From the NCBI RefSeq assembly GCF_016616885.1, contig NZ_CP067102.1:5794501-5858500 (forward strand): a DNA stretch of 64,000 nucleotides, given 5' to 3'. Shown here one piece after another: positions 1 to 8,597 of the stretch (position 1 is the first letter of the stretch; each line of letters begins with the position of its first letter). This stretch comes from Bradyrhizobium diazoefficiens. Lineage in GTDB: Bacteria; Pseudomonadota; Alphaproteobacteria; Rhizobiales; Xanthobacteraceae. Under the pieces are notes generated by a model. It worked only from the letters and a program-made list of their open reading frames with translations, ran no database searches and was not told the origin of the DNA. Both the position numbers and the translations under genes were made by a program.

Positions 1-1085
1 GTGCGCAGCTCATGGCTCATGGTGGCGAGGAAACGCGTCTTGGCGGCGTCGGCGGCTTCCGCCGCGCTGCGGGCCTGATCGAGCGCCTGCTCGGACAGCT
101 TGCGATCGGTGACGTCGCGCATCACGGCGACGACCTCGAGCTCGGCAGTGACGTCGCGGCGCTGATCCTGGTCGCACGGCCGGCAGCGCATCTCGACCCA
201 GATGAAGTCGATCTGGCCCCGTTCGGAACCGGTGGGCTCGCGCCGCAATCGGAATTCGACGCTGCGAACGTCGCCGCGCGCGGCATCGGAGAGCGCGGTG
301 AGATAGGCGGGGCGATCGGCGACATGGACGCGATCGAACAGGCCATGGCCAAGCAATTGCGCGACCGGCATGCCGAGCATGGCTTCCGCGGCCTGCGAGA
401 TGAACTGCACCGCGCCATTGCGCTGATGCCGCGAGATCACGTCGCTCATGTTGCGCGCCAGGAGGCGATAGCGCTCCTCCTCGCGCGAGAGCAACGCGAC
501 GCTGGTGCGCGCGAGCGACTCGGCGCCGAAGGCGAGGCCCGCGGCATAGAGCGTTGCGGAGGCGACGCCAAACGCCGTCATCGCGCCGCGCTCGGGTGCG
601 CTGAGGTCACCGGCCGGCAGCCAGCCAAGCTGGCTGGCCAGGATCAACAGGCCCGCGCAGGACAGCGCGAGCAGCGAGGCAAAAGCCGCGACGCGGCGCG
701 AGGCCGACAGCGCGGCTTCCAAGGGAATCACGACCAGCCAGATCGCGGCGAATGATTCGATACCGCCGGTCGTGGCGGCGATCGCCATGATCAGGCCGGC
801 GAGTGCCAGCGACGACAGCACATGGGCGCCTTCGTAGCGGCCGGTGCGCGACAGGAACCAGGACAACAGGATCGGCGCGATCAGCCAGGCGAAGGCCGCG
901 ACCTCGATCGCGCTCGGCGCGCCACGCAGGACGAGATAAACGGGAAATGCGGCAAAGGCGGCCAGGCTTCCGAGAAGCCGCGGCGCCATGAAAGCCCGAT
1001 GGCGCGCACGCATCAGCGCATCGTAACGCGCGGAGGGATGCAGCAGCGCATCGAGACAATCGCGGATGATACTCAAAACTGTCAC
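1..1085 (-). CDS. PAS-domain sensor histidine kinase, 3' part outside the window
   Basis: The minus-strand frame stays open to base 1, so the gene runs off the window and its ATPase half is missing. The visible N-terminal part of about 360 residues has several hydrophobic membrane segments (including stretches reading AAFAAFPVYLVL and GLIMAIAATTG). It continues with a PAS domain (ERYRLLARNMSDVI onward, then MLGMPVAQLLGHGLFDRVH), a PAC-like end (AVMRDVTDRKLSEQAL) and a HisKA H-box ATMSHELR whose His is the expected phosphoacceptor. Membrane-PAS-HisKA order resembles alphaproteobacterial DivJ/PleC-type kinases, but no specific ortholog can be named without the C-terminus. The start is uncertain: a GTG at 1085 is given, and downstream in-frame ATGs exist. 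Membrane location is inferred from the hydrophobic segments. Confidence 0.8.
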   Translation of the reverse strand, partial: MTVLSIIRDCLDALLHPSARYDALMRARHRAFMAPRLLGSLAAFAAFPVYLVLRGAPSAIEVAAFAWLIAPILLSWFLSRTGRYEGAHVLSSLALAGLIMAIAATTGGIESFAAIWLVVIPLEAALSASRRVAAFASLLALSCAGLLILASQLGWLPAGDLSAPERGAMTAFGVASATLYAAGLAFGAESLARTSVALLSREEERYRLLARNMSDVISRHQRNGAVQFISQAAEAMLGMPVAQLLGHGLFDRVHVADRPAYLTALSDAARGDVRSVEFRLRREPTGSERGQIDFIWVEMRCRPCDQDQRRDVTAELEVVAVMRDVTDRKLSEQALDQARSAAEAADAAKTRFLATMSHELR

Positions 1086-1494
1086 GGGTCTCGCGCTTCG
1101 GCTCAATCGTCGTTGAAGACGTGCCGGAACGCCTCCTTGTCGTTGAGCCAACGTGTCAGAGCGACCTTAAACGAGTGCTAAGGCGGTCCGGCCCGCGGCG
1201 CGCCACCGCGTCATCGCGGAGATTTTTAGGCGATTTGGCGATGTCATCATCGGGGATGGTGAACACAGGGTTTCGCCGCGCCGTTCATGGTTTCGAATTG
1301 GTGGACGCGCGGGGCCAGGAGCACCACGGGCACCCGCATCAATCGAAAATTTACGACACCATGATCTGCGAAGATTCTTGCGCAAATTCTCTACGAATTA
1401 AGCGGAAGGCAATCACTTGCGATTTATCGAGAGTTGCTAGGTCCGGCGTCGCGCGGAGATCGCCCGCGGCGGGATCTAACATACAGGTCGCAAG
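1086..1494. other. Intergenic region without a convincing gene
   Basis: This stretch separates the kinase from the DUF5330 gene. Short open frames on both strands have no recognisable domain and arginine/serine-rich out-of-frame composition. It probably holds the divergent promoters of its two neighbours, but no clear promoter hexamers or repeats were identified. Confidence 0.5.
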
Positions 1495-1932
1495 ATGCGC
1501 TTTCTGCTCCGCATCACATTCTGGCTCGGGCTGGTGCTGGTGCTCCTGCCGCGGGACAAGACGCCCGAATCGGACAAGCTGCCGCAGATCGGCGCTGCCG
1601 ACGCGGTACAGGCTGCGACCGCGGCCGTCTCCGACATGAGCCAGTTCTGCAAGCGTCAGCCGGCGGCCTGCGAGGTCGGCGGACAGGCCGCAACCATCAT
1701 TGGCCAGCGGGCACAGGACGGCGCGAAGAAGATCTACCAGATCATCAACGACAAGAAAGAGCAGCTCGAGAAGAACGACAAGACCGACAAGACCGACAAG
1801 AAAGCGCCCGACCACACCGGCTCGATCGCGATCGCCGGTGAAGGCGACGCCGCCGCGACCGAAGCGCCGCGCGACACGCTGACCCAGGACGACCTCGCGC
1901 TGGAATGGCGCGGACTGGAGATGGCGAATTAA
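1495..1932 (+). CDS. DUF5330 domain protein
   Basis: A 145-residue protein that starts with a short hydrophobic segment (residues 3-18, LLRITFWLGLVLVLLP), so it is probably a membrane-anchored or exported protein with a soluble tail. The middle has a paired-cysteine segment (FCKRQPAAC) followed by a lysine/aspartate-rich low-complexity linker (KNDKTDKTDKK). Length and layout fit the DUF5330 family of Rhizobiales, whose function is unknown. It lies 67 bases upstream of sufE on the same strand and could be co-transcribed with it. The antisense open frame over the same bases is a shadow. Confidence 0.75.
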   Translation: MRFLLRITFWLGLVLVLLPRDKTPESDKLPQIGAADAVQAATAAVSDMSQFCKRQPAACEVGGQAATIIGQRAQDGAKKIYQIINDKKEQLEKNDKTDKTDKKAPDHTGSIAIAGEGDAAATEAPRDTLTQDDLALEWRGLEMAN

Positions 1933-1999
1933 GGCCCAAATCCTATCGATTTCGGCAGCCGCCGTCCCTATATTAGCCTGAACGGGAACACGGGCCATC

Positions 2000-2428
2000 A
2001 TGACGACGATCGACGACATCAGGGACAATTTCGAGCTGCTCGAAGACTGGGACGACCGCTACCGGTACGTCATCGAGCTCGGCCGCACCCTGGAACCGAT
2101 GCCCGAGGAAGAACATTCGGCCGAGAACAAGGTGCAGGGCTGCGTCAGCCAGGTCTGGCTCCGGAAGCTGGTCGATCGCGGCCATGGCGCGCCGATCCTG
2201 AAATATCGCGGCGACAGCGACGCGCATATCGTGCGCGGGCTGGTCGCGATCGTGCTCGCGCTCTATTCCGGCCGCACGCCGCAGGAGATCATCGAGACCG
2301 ACGCGATCTCCGTGTTCAACGAGTTCGGCTTCCGCGACCATCTGACGCCGCAGCGCTCCAACGGCCTGCGCTCGATGGTCGAGCGCATCAAGACCGACGC
2401 GAAAGAGGCGCTCGCGGAAGCGTCGTGA
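2000..2428 (+). CDS. sufE: SufE family cysteine desulfurase activator
   Basis: A 142-residue cytoplasmic protein. SufE accepts persulfide sulfur from the desulfurase SufS and stimulates Fe-S cluster assembly. The sequence has the family layout: an N-terminal IRDNFELLEDWDDRYRYVIELGR, then KVQGCVSQVWL with the sulfur-accepting Cys (about residue 49), and a C-terminal HLTPQRSNGLRSMVERI. Length matches the family. No suf operon genes are adjacent, so it is an isolated copy, as is common in Bradyrhizobium. It is followed by a hairpin and then by the convergent mucR-like gene. Confidence 0.9.
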   Translation: MTTIDDIRDNFELLEDWDDRYRYVIELGRTLEPMPEEEHSAENKVQGCVSQVWLRKLVDRGHGAPILKYRGDSDAHIVRGLVAIVLALYSGRTPQEIIETDAISVFNEFGFRDHLTPQRSNGLRSMVERIKTDAKEALAEAS

Positions 2429-2436
2429 GATGTTCT

Positions 2437-2478
2437 CGTAGGGCGGGCACGGCGCAAGGGCGCCTTTGCCCACCTACG
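2437..2478. terminator. Hairpin between convergent sufE and mucR-like genes
   Basis: An imperfect inverted repeat with arms CGTAGG / CCTACG, inner GGGCA / TGCCC and GGCGC / GCGCC lies between the ends of the two convergent genes. There is no strong T-run. It resembles dispersed Rhizobiales intergenic palindromes and may act as a bidirectional terminator or mRNA-end stabiliser. Confidence 0.5.
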
Positions 2479-2503
2479 AAATCCTACGAAACTGGGCGCG
2501 CCT

Positions 2504-2917
2504 CTACTTCCGCTTCCGCTGCTGCTGTCCCAAGCCCATCTTCTTCGCCAGTTGCGAACGCGCCACCGCGTAGTTCGGCGCGACCATGGGATAGTCGGCC
2601 GGCAGGCCCCATTTCTCGCGATATTGCTCGGGCGTCATGCTGTACTGGGTGCGCAGATGGCGCTTCAGCGACTTGAAGCGCTTGCCGTCTTCCAGGCACA
2701 CCAGATAGTCCGGCGCGATCGACTTCTTCAGCGAGACCGCGGGCTTTGCCGGTTCGAGCGGCGCCTCGACGCGGCCCGACGACACCCGCGTCAACGCGCC
2801 GTGCACCTGGCTGATCAGGTTCGGAATCTCGGCGGCCGGCGTCGGGTTGTTGCTGAGATAGGCCGACACGATGCTCGCCGTCAGCTCGATGAAATTCTTC
2901 GCCCCGGCATCCGACAT
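2504..2917 (-). CDS. MucR/Ros family transcriptional regulator
   Basis: A 137-residue DNA-binding regulator of the Ros/MucR family, which controls exopolysaccharide, motility and symbiosis or virulence genes in rhizobia and Brucella. The N-terminal half (residues 8-45) is the helical oligomerisation part. Residues 70-105 (from [12 protein letters not shown] through [17 protein letters not shown]) form the zinc-finger-like DNA-binding domain. The usual Cys2His2 set is incomplete: Cys74 and His87 remain, but the second Cys is Asp77 and the second His position holds Gln/Tyr. Zinc-free MucR homologs of this type are known in Mesorhizobium. A basic tail (QQQRKRK) ends the protein. Confidence 0.88.
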   Translation of the reverse strand: MSDAGAKNFIELTASIVSAYLSNNPTPAAEIPNLISQVHGALTRVSSGRVEAPLEPAKPAVSLKKSIAPDYLVCLEDGKRFKSLKRHLRTQYSMTPEQYREKWGLPADYPMVAPNYAVARSQLAKKMGLGQQQRKRK

Positions 2918-3080
2918 GGGCTCGACCTCTCTCCTATCCGATTGCGTCGCGGTGCATTGGCGGCGGTGAAGTATTCACTGTCAACAATACGTTTGGCTGA
3001 AATACGACGACTGGAAAATATCAACCGATTACTGATCTCGCGGCAACAATTGCGAGGCTTTACTTGACCCTAGCGAAGCT

Positions 3081-3950
3081 TCAGCCGCGCTGGTCGAGAT
3101 GGGCGCGCAGTTCGTCGATCGAAGCGAAGCGCATCATGCCCTCCGGCATCTGCGCCTCGATCGAGCCGTCGGAATAGAGCGAATAGGCCATGCCGTCGAC
3201 GATGCCGGATTTGAGCACCGTCACCGGCGATTGTTCTGCCGGCGGCGGCTCGGGTACCGGTGGAGGTGCGGCAGGCTGAGGTGTAACAGGCTCGAAGGTC
3301 GACGCCGGCCGTGGCGGCGGCGGGCGACGCGCCGCGGGCGGCTCCGGCGGGCGCGCGCGGTCCGGCTTCGGCCAGGCATCGTCGAAGTTCGCCGGCGGAG
3401 CTTCAAACGCGGCATGCTCGGGCTCGGCATGTGCTTGCGGCGGCGCGCCCTCCACAGCCTTCGCCTCGGCGCGCTCGCGCTCCTTGCGCGAGCTCGAGGC
3501 GAACATCAGGTTGCGCCGGCGCGGCGCCTCCGGCGCGGCGGCCGGGGGCTGAGGCGGTTCCGGCTCGGCCGGTGCCTCGGCCCGCGGGCGCTCGCGTGCG
3601 GGCGCTTCGGCCTGCCATGGCGGCGCGGCCGGCGATGGCTGCGGATCGGCCCGCATCGCCGGAGCCGGCTCCAGCGCAGCCGCGCCAGGCGCAGCGAGGC
3701 CCGGGGGCAGCACCGGCCTCACGCGAACCTCCGACGCTGCGGCCGTCCCGGCCAGCCGGCGGGCGATGCCTTGCAACTCGAGCAGCACGACGTAGAGGCC
3801 GACCAGTAACATTCCGGAGCAGACGCCAATCGTTCCGCTCGTTATGAGCGTGCTGCCGAGGCTGAAATCCCTGATCGAATAGCCAAAAGCGACCGCAAGG
3901 AGGCCCGCCACCACGGCGAAAATCCCTGCAATCAACAATGCCACGCTCAT
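3081..3950 (-). CDS. Membrane-anchored proline/alanine-rich hypothetical protein
   Basis: About 289 residues from the chosen ATG at 3950; an upstream in-frame start at 3986 would add 12 residues. Two transmembrane helices occupy roughly residues 2-25 and 35-57, followed by a long low-complexity linker rich in Pro, Ala, Glu and Arg, and a short conserved-looking tail (VTVLKSGIVDGMAYSLYSDGSIEAQMPEGMMRF and on). The tail resembles the ends of other Bradyrhizobium hypothetical membrane proteins. Function unknown. The long open frames on the opposite strand reflect the GC-rich linker. Confidence 0.7.
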   Translation of the reverse strand: MSVALLIAGIFAVVAGLLAVAFGYSIRDFSLGSTLITSGTIGVCSGMLLVGLYVVLLELQGIARRLAGTAAASEVRVRPVLPPGLAAPGAAALEPAPAMRADPQPSPAAPPWQAEAPARERPRAEAPAEPEPPQPPAAAPEAPRRRNLMFASSSRKERERAEAKAVEGAPPQAHAEPEHAAFEAPPANFDDAWPKPDRARPPEPPAARRPPPPRPASTFEPVTPQPAAPPPVPEPPPAEQSPVTVLKSGIVDGMAYSLYSDGSIEAQMPEGMMRFASIDELRAHLDQRG

Positions 3951-4265
3951 CGAACACACCCCCGGTCGCGCATCCGCGCGCGACACCCGCTGCTACGCCA
4001 CGATACCGTCATACTGCGTTCCTCGCCAACGACCAATTGCCCGCGCTGTTCCTAAGGGGAAGGATATCAGGGACTTATTCACATTCCCTTCAGCATCGGT
4101 CCGCTAGCTCTCATGTACTCCGAATTTCTGGAAATTGCTGCGTCGCATCAGGAATTTAGCCATAATGCCCAATTACTTGGTAATGGAACTGCGCTATAGG
4201 GATTCCGGGGAACAGGCCCGCGCGCGCCAGCAGGGCCAAGAGGGGATTCCGGGTCACCAATAGCC

Positions 4266-5915
4266 ATGACATCCATCACGACTTCGGCAATCGACACGCC
4301 TCTCGGGCGCTCGGTTGAACGGACTTGCGACGATCTCGCCATGCTGGTGCTGGCTGCCGTCGCTGTCATCGCAGGCCTGACCTTCCGCGACTACGGGCTC
4401 GGCTGGGACGACTACACCCACGCCGAATATGCCGACCTGCTGCTGCGCATGTTCGGTTCCGGCTTCAGGGACACCGCGGCGCTGTCCTTCGCCAACCTCT
4501 ATATGTATGGCGGCGGCTTCGACATGGTCGCAGCCCTCCTGCACAAGATTCTCCCGCTCGAGCTGTTCGAGACGCGACGCCTGGTCGGCGCGGTCGTCGG
4601 CGTGATCGGGCTTGCGGTGACGTGGCGGCTCGGCCGGCGCGTCGGCGGACCGCTTGCTGGCCTTGGCGCGCTGCTGCTGCTGGCGCTCTGCCCGATCTTC
4701 TACGGCCACATGTTCATGAACCCGAAGGATGCGCCTTTCGCGGTGGCGATGATCATCCTGATGCTCGGCTTGGTGCGGCTTGCCGAGGAATATCCCAAAC
4801 TCTCGCCGCGCACGATCCTGATCGTCGGCCTTGGCGCCGGCCTCTCGCTCGGCACCCGCATTCTCGGCGGCCTTTCGCTGGTCTACGCCATGATCGGCTT
4901 CCTTCCGCTGTTCCTGGAGGAGTTGCGCACCGAAGGCGCGCGCGAGGCGATCCGCCGTTTCGCCCATGTCGTCTACGTGCTGCTGCCCGGCCTCGCGTTC
5001 GGCTATCTCGTGATGGGCCTGATCTGGCCGTGGTCGATCATGGAGCCCGGCAATCCTTTCGAGGCTCTGACCTATTTCTCGCACTTCTTCGAGAAGCCCT
5101 GGAAGGAGATGTTCGACGGCGCGATCGTGTCCGTTCCCGACATGCCCTGGTCGTATCTGCCGACGCTGTTCGCGCTGCAGCTGCCCGAAGTGATGCTGGT
5201 GCTGATGGCGGGCGCCGTGTTCAGCACCTTCGCGATGCTGCCGCGTCGCGAGGTTCCGGCGCGCCGCAAGACCATCCTGCTGATGCTGACGCTGGCGGCC
5301 ACCCTGCCGCTCGCGATCGCGATGGTGAAGCGTCCTGCGCTCTATAACGGTATCCGCCACTTCGTCTTCGTGATCCCACCGATGGCGGTGCTCGGCGGCG
5401 TTGCCTTCGCCTGGACCATGGAGCGCCTGCGCGCCAGCCACCGCGCCTGGCAGCCGCCCGTGCTCGCCGTGTTCTGCTTCGGCCTGGCGCTGCCGCTTGC
5501 CGAGATGGTCCGGCTGCATCCCTATCAATACACCCACTTCAACCACATCGCCGGCACGGTGCGCGCCGCCGACGACCGCTTCATGCTGGACTATTGGGGC
5601 CTCGCGCTGAAGCAAGCCTCCGACGAACTGCGCGAGCAGCTCGTCGAGCGCCAGGAAGTGCCGCCGCGCAATCGCAAATGGAAGGTCGCGGTGTGCGGTC
5701 CGCAGCGCCCGGCCCAGGTCGCGCTCGGCCCCGACTTCACCATCGGCTGGGATTCCAATGCGGCCGATTTCGCCATGACGCTCGGCGAATTCTACTGCAA
5801 GGGCCTGACCGCGCCGGTGATGGTCGAGATCAAGCGCGACGACGTGGTGTTCGCGCGCGTCTATGACATCCGCGGCCGCAGCATTTCCAGCCTGCTGTCG
5901 ATCCCGGCGCCGTAA
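4266..5915 (+). CDS. Polytopic membrane protein, glycosyltransferase family 39-like
   Basis: A 549-residue protein with about ten predicted hydrophobic helices. An acidic motif early in the first periplasmic loop (GLGWDDYTHAEY, about residues 43-54) matches the GT39/ArnT-like (GT-C) plan, where an Asp after the first helix is needed for transfer of a sugar from a lipid-linked donor. A second loop holds YGHMFMNPKDAPF. The C-terminal 120 residues are soluble. Neither donor nor acceptor can be told from sequence, and no cell-envelope cluster surrounds it. The ATG at 4266 is the only sensible start before the first helix. Confidence 0.7.
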   Translation: MTSITTSAIDTPLGRSVERTCDDLAMLVLAAVAVIAGLTFRDYGLGWDDYTHAEYADLLLRMFGSGFRDTAALSFANLYMYGGGFDMVAALLHKILPLELFETRRLVGAVVGVIGLAVTWRLGRRVGGPLAGLGALLLLALCPIFYGHMFMNPKDAPFAVAMIILMLGLVRLAEEYPKLSPRTILIVGLGAGLSLGTRILGGLSLVYAMIGFLPLFLEELRTEGAREAIRRFAHVVYVLLPGLAFGYLVMGLIWPWSIMEPGNPFEALTYFSHFFEKPWKEMFDGAIVSVPDMPWSYLPTLFALQLPEVMLVLMAGAVFSTFAMLPRREVPARRKTILLMLTLAATLPLAIAMVKRPALYNGIRHFVFVIPPMAVLGGVAFAWTMERLRASHRAWQPPVLAVFCFGLALPLAEMVRLHPYQYTHFNHIAGTVRAADDRFMLDYWGLALKQASDELREQLVERQEVPPRNRKWKVAVCGPQRPAQVALGPDFTIGWDSNAADFAMTLGEFYCKGLTAPVMVEIKRDDVVFARVYDIRGRSISSLLSIPAP

Positions 5916-6074
5916 AATTCTTCTCCTGAGCCGTCGGCTTCCGCCTTCGCTCTTCGAGCTACGGCGGACCAGCATGCGGACGACGCTGAACTGCCGCGCT
6001 TGACGCGCCTTGCTGCCCGCCGTTTGCGAGGCTAGGCTCCCTCTCCGCAACAACGAGGTTCGGAGAGATTTGCC

Positions 6075-6854
6075 ATGTCACCAGCGGAAGCGCGCCTGAA
6101 GGAAGTGCCGTCGAACATGACGGAGGTGGAGTGGCAGCAACGGGTCAATCTCGCCGCCTGCTATCGTCTCGTCTCGCTGTACGGCTGGGACGATCTGGTC
6201 GACACCCACATCTCCGCGCGCGTGCCCGGCCCCGACCATCACTTCCTGATCAACCCCTACGGGCTGATGTTCGACGAGATCACGGCCTCGAGCCTGGTCA
6301 AGGTGGATTTGCACGGCAACCAGCTCAGCGAGAGCGAATACAGCATCAACCCGGCCGGCTTCACTATCCATTCGGCGATCCACGAGGTGCGCGAGGACGC
6401 GATCTGCGTGCTGCATCTCCACACGCTGGACGGCACCGCGGTGTCGAGCAGCGCCGAAGGCCTGCTGCCGCTGAACCAGACCGCCCAGCTCGTCACCCAC
6501 GACCTCGCCTATCACGACTATGAAGGCATCGCGCTCGATCACGACGAGCGGCCGCGGCTGCAGAAGGACCTCGGCGACCACAACCACATGCTGCTGCGCA
6601 ACCACGGCACGCTGACCGTCGGCCGCTCGGTCGCTTCCGCCTTCGAGCGCATGTACCATCTCGAGCGCGCCTGCTCAATGCAGGTGCGCACCCGCGCGCT
6701 GGGCACGCCGGTCTATCCGGTCGAGGAGATCGCGATCGAGAAGAACACCGAGCTGCTCGCCAACCGCGACCGCGCCGAGCTGCGTGCGACGAACCTGGTG
6801 TGGCCGCCGCTGCTGCGCAAGCTCGACCGCGAGCTCCCGGGCTACCGCTCTTGA
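6075..6854 (+). CDS. Class II aldolase/adducin family protein
   Basis: A 259-residue protein of the class II aldolase fold. The family includes L-fuculose-phosphate aldolase, other zinc aldolases/epimerases and uncharacterised members. Visible zinc-site motifs are the paired histidines in CVLHLHTLDGTAVSS (about residues 116-118) and RNHGTLTVG (about 176), and the Asp/His segment DDLVDTHISARVPG near residue 40. The sequence resembles the large proteobacterial group annotated only as class II aldolase/adducin, so the substrate is unknown. A clear terminator follows 58 bases downstream, so the gene is probably monocistronic. Confidence 0.85.
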   Translation: MSPAEARLKEVPSNMTEVEWQQRVNLAACYRLVSLYGWDDLVDTHISARVPGPDHHFLINPYGLMFDEITASSLVKVDLHGNQLSESEYSINPAGFTIHSAIHEVREDAICVLHLHTLDGTAVSSSAEGLLPLNQTAQLVTHDLAYHDYEGIALDHDERPRLQKDLGDHNHMLLRNHGTLTVGRSVASAFERMYHLERACSMQVRTRALGTPVYPVEEIAIEKNTELLANRDRAELRATNLVWPPLLRKLDRELPGYRS

Positions 6855-6911
6855 AATTTGCGGGATTTCGTGTAGGGTAGACCTCAACGACCTCTGCACG
6901 TTTTGGAATGA

Positions 6912-6945
6912 AACGCCGCCCAATTCCGGGCGGCGTTTTTATTTT
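6912..6945 (+). terminator. Rho-independent terminator of the class II aldolase gene
   Basis: A perfect 10-bp stem (AACGCCGCCC / GGGCGGCGTT, 6912-6921 and 6928-6937) with a 6-base loop runs into a T-rich tract (TTTTTATTTT). This is a textbook intrinsic terminator on the plus strand. Confidence 0.92.
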
Positions 6946-6955
6946 CGGCCCCGCC

Positions 6956-7013
6956 GTCATTGCGAGGAGCCCGCGACAAAATTGCGTAGCAATTTTGCGC
7001 TGGCGCGACGAAG
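6956..7013. repeat. Left half of a dispersed palindromic repeat split by the insertion sequence
   Basis: The segment starts with the repeat terminus CGTCATTGCGAGGAGC and ends with GACGAAG. It continues in sense on the far side of the insertion sequence at 8704 (CAATCCAGACTG and on). Internally it has an extra small palindrome, CAAAATTGC / GCAATTTTG (6977-6997). An intact relative lies at 50596-50684. Confidence 0.85.
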
Positions 7014-7089
7014 ATTCCATGGGGAGTGGATAGCGACCAGATCTGAGGCCAGACTGAGGTTGCTAAATCCATTCAACCTGGAGACGACG

Positions 7090-8256
7090 ATGTTGCTCGA
7101 TCATCCTTCCGACGGACCGGCCGCTATCCGCACGCAGTTTGGCGCAATTTTTGTGTCATTGGAACTGAGCCGCTCGACATGGCTGGTGACCTCGCTGTCG
7201 CCCGGCAAGGGCGAGAAGATGTCCAGACACAGCGTGGAGGCCGGTGATATTGCGGCGCTCTTGAAGCTGTTTGCAGAGCTGAAGCAGAAGGCCCTGGCCC
7301 GAACGGGGGAGAACTATCCGATCATCACCATCCAGGAGGCTGGACTGGATGGGTTCTGGCTTCACCGCGCTTTGCAGCAGGAGGGCATTGAAAGCCACGT
7401 GGTCGATCCGGCCTCGATCGCGACGCCGCGCCGGCGCCGGCGGGCCAAGACGGACAGGCTCGATGGCGAGACGCTGCTGCGGTCGCTTCTGGCCTACAAG
7501 CGCGGCGAGCCGCGGGTCTGCGCGATGGTGGTTGCTCCTTCACCGGAGGACGAGGATCGCCGCCGACTTTGCCGCGAGCGGCGGACATTGATCGCGGAGC
7601 GGATCGAGCACGTCAACCGGATCAAGGGGCTGCTGTTTGCACAAGGGATATCCGGCTATGTGCCGCTGCGGCGCGACCGCAAGGCACGGCTCGAGGCCTT
7701 GCGCACCGGGGACGGGCGCCCGTTGCCGCAGCATTTGAAGGCGCAGGTCGGCCGCGAGCTCGCCCGGCTCGAACTGCTGCTCGAGCAGATCGCGGCGGTG
7801 GAGCGCGAGCAAGAGGCGCTACTGACGGCGAGCAAGCCAACCGGCGAGAAGGCTGCATCGGACCCGGTCACCATGCTGCTCGGCCTGAAGAGCCTGGGCC
7901 CGAACTTCGCTGCCGTTCTCTGGACGGAAGCCTTCTGGCGCCAGTTTGCCAACCGCCGCCAGGTCGCCTCCTATGCGGGGCTTGCGGCCACGCCATGGCG
8001 CAGCGGCGGTATCGAGCGCGAGCAGGGCGTGTCGAAGGCCGGCAATCCGCGGCTGAGAACCACGATGATCCAGCTCGCCTGGTTGTGGATACGCCACCAG
8101 CCCCAATCGGCTCTGACCCAATGGTTCAAGGCCAACAGCCAGCGCGGCCGCAAGCGCGCGATCGTGGCGTTGGCGCGCAAGCTGCTGGTTGCCTTGTGGA
8201 AGTATGTCACCCAGGGCGTCGTGATCGAGGGGGCCGTGATGAAGCCTGCCGCCTGA
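7090..8256 (+). CDS. IS110 family transposase
   Basis: A 388-residue transposase from ATG 7090. The N-terminal RuvC-like DEDD domain shows VSLELSRSTW at the position of the usual Asp motif (Glu in place of the first Asp), IQEAGLDGFWLHRAL (second acidic residue) and AKTDRLDGETLLR (the Asp pair). A coiled-coil-like middle follows (RLELLLEQIAAVEREQEALL). The C-terminal transposase_20 domain contains LLGLKSLGPNFAAVLWTE and the serine region SYAGLAATPWRSGG and VSKAGNPRLRTTM. In this family the serine is the nucleophile and a noncoding RNA of the element guides target choice. The frame is intact, so the enzyme may be functional. The frame is open further upstream, but that part is chromosomal flank. 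Confidence 0.92.
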   Translation: MLLDHPSDGPAAIRTQFGAIFVSLELSRSTWLVTSLSPGKGEKMSRHSVEAGDIAALLKLFAELKQKALARTGENYPIITIQEAGLDGFWLHRALQQEGIESHVVDPASIATPRRRRRAKTDRLDGETLLRSLLAYKRGEPRVCAMVVAPSPEDEDRRRLCRERRTLIAERIEHVNRIKGLLFAQGISGYVPLRRDRKARLEALRTGDGRPLPQHLKAQVGRELARLELLLEQIAAVEREQEALLTASKPTGEKAASDPVTMLLGLKSLGPNFAAVLWTEAFWRQFANRRQVASYAGLAATPWRSGGIEREQGVSKAGNPRLRTTMIQLAWLWIRHQPQSALTQWFKANSQRGRKRAIVALARKLLVALWKYVTQGVVIEGAVMKPAA

Positions 8257-8285
8257 GCCCTCTTCACCACCTCAAAACCAATCTG

Positions 8286-8307
8286 CCGAGGTCCGATCGA
8301 ACCTCGG
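8286..8307 (+). other. Hairpin at the start of the IS right-end noncoding region
   Basis: A perfect 7-bp stem CCGAGGT / ACCTCGG (8286-8292 and 8301-8307) with an 8-base loop lies 12 bases before the target-like guide segments. It is a likely 5' structural element of the candidate bridge RNA. Confidence 0.55.
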
Positions 8308-8549
8308 CCGATCCGGGTGGACGAACCGATGGATTGCATGGCTTCAAACGCCGCAACGAAGAATGGCCTCGTCCTCTCGAGCCTGCCCGCCGCAAGCGGA
8401 ATGTTGGTGCTGTCGCTATCACGCGACGACCGAATGTGAGTTTGATCTGGCAAGCAAAACCAGATTGTCAAAACTGGCTCGAACCTGAGATCGCCTGACG
8501 ACAAGGAGTTATCCGCCCGACCACCAAAGCCTGATGGCGTGCTCGCTCA

Positions 8550-8597
8550 AGTCAAGGTCAAGCCGCTTCGCGGCGGCCCTACGGGCCGACCTTGACT
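8550..8597 (+). other. Three-way-junction-like structure in the IS right end
   Basis: A 10-bp outer stem (AGTCAAGGTC 8550-8559 with GACCTTGACT 8588-8597) encloses two adjacent hairpins, GCCGC-TTC-GCGGC (8562-8574) and GGCCC-TAC-GGGCC (8575-8587). Such compact nested pairing suggests a folded RNA or a transposase-binding DNA structure near the right end of the element. Confidence 0.65.

Noticed and set aside
12..755. Plus-strand open frame of 247 codons over the histidine kinase
   Set aside because: It is antisense to a frame with clear PAS and H-box motifs, and its own translation has no domain and is rich in Arg/Ala/Gly.
1351..2028. Minus-strand open frame of 225 codons over the DUF5330 gene
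   Set aside because: Out-of-frame composition without a domain; the plus-strand protein has a membrane anchor and a family-like layout.
4254..6053. Minus-strand open frame of 599 codons over the GT39-like gene
   Set aside because: The translation is His/Glu/Arg/Gln-rich, as expected from the reverse of a membrane-protein gene at high GC; the plus strand carries the real gene.
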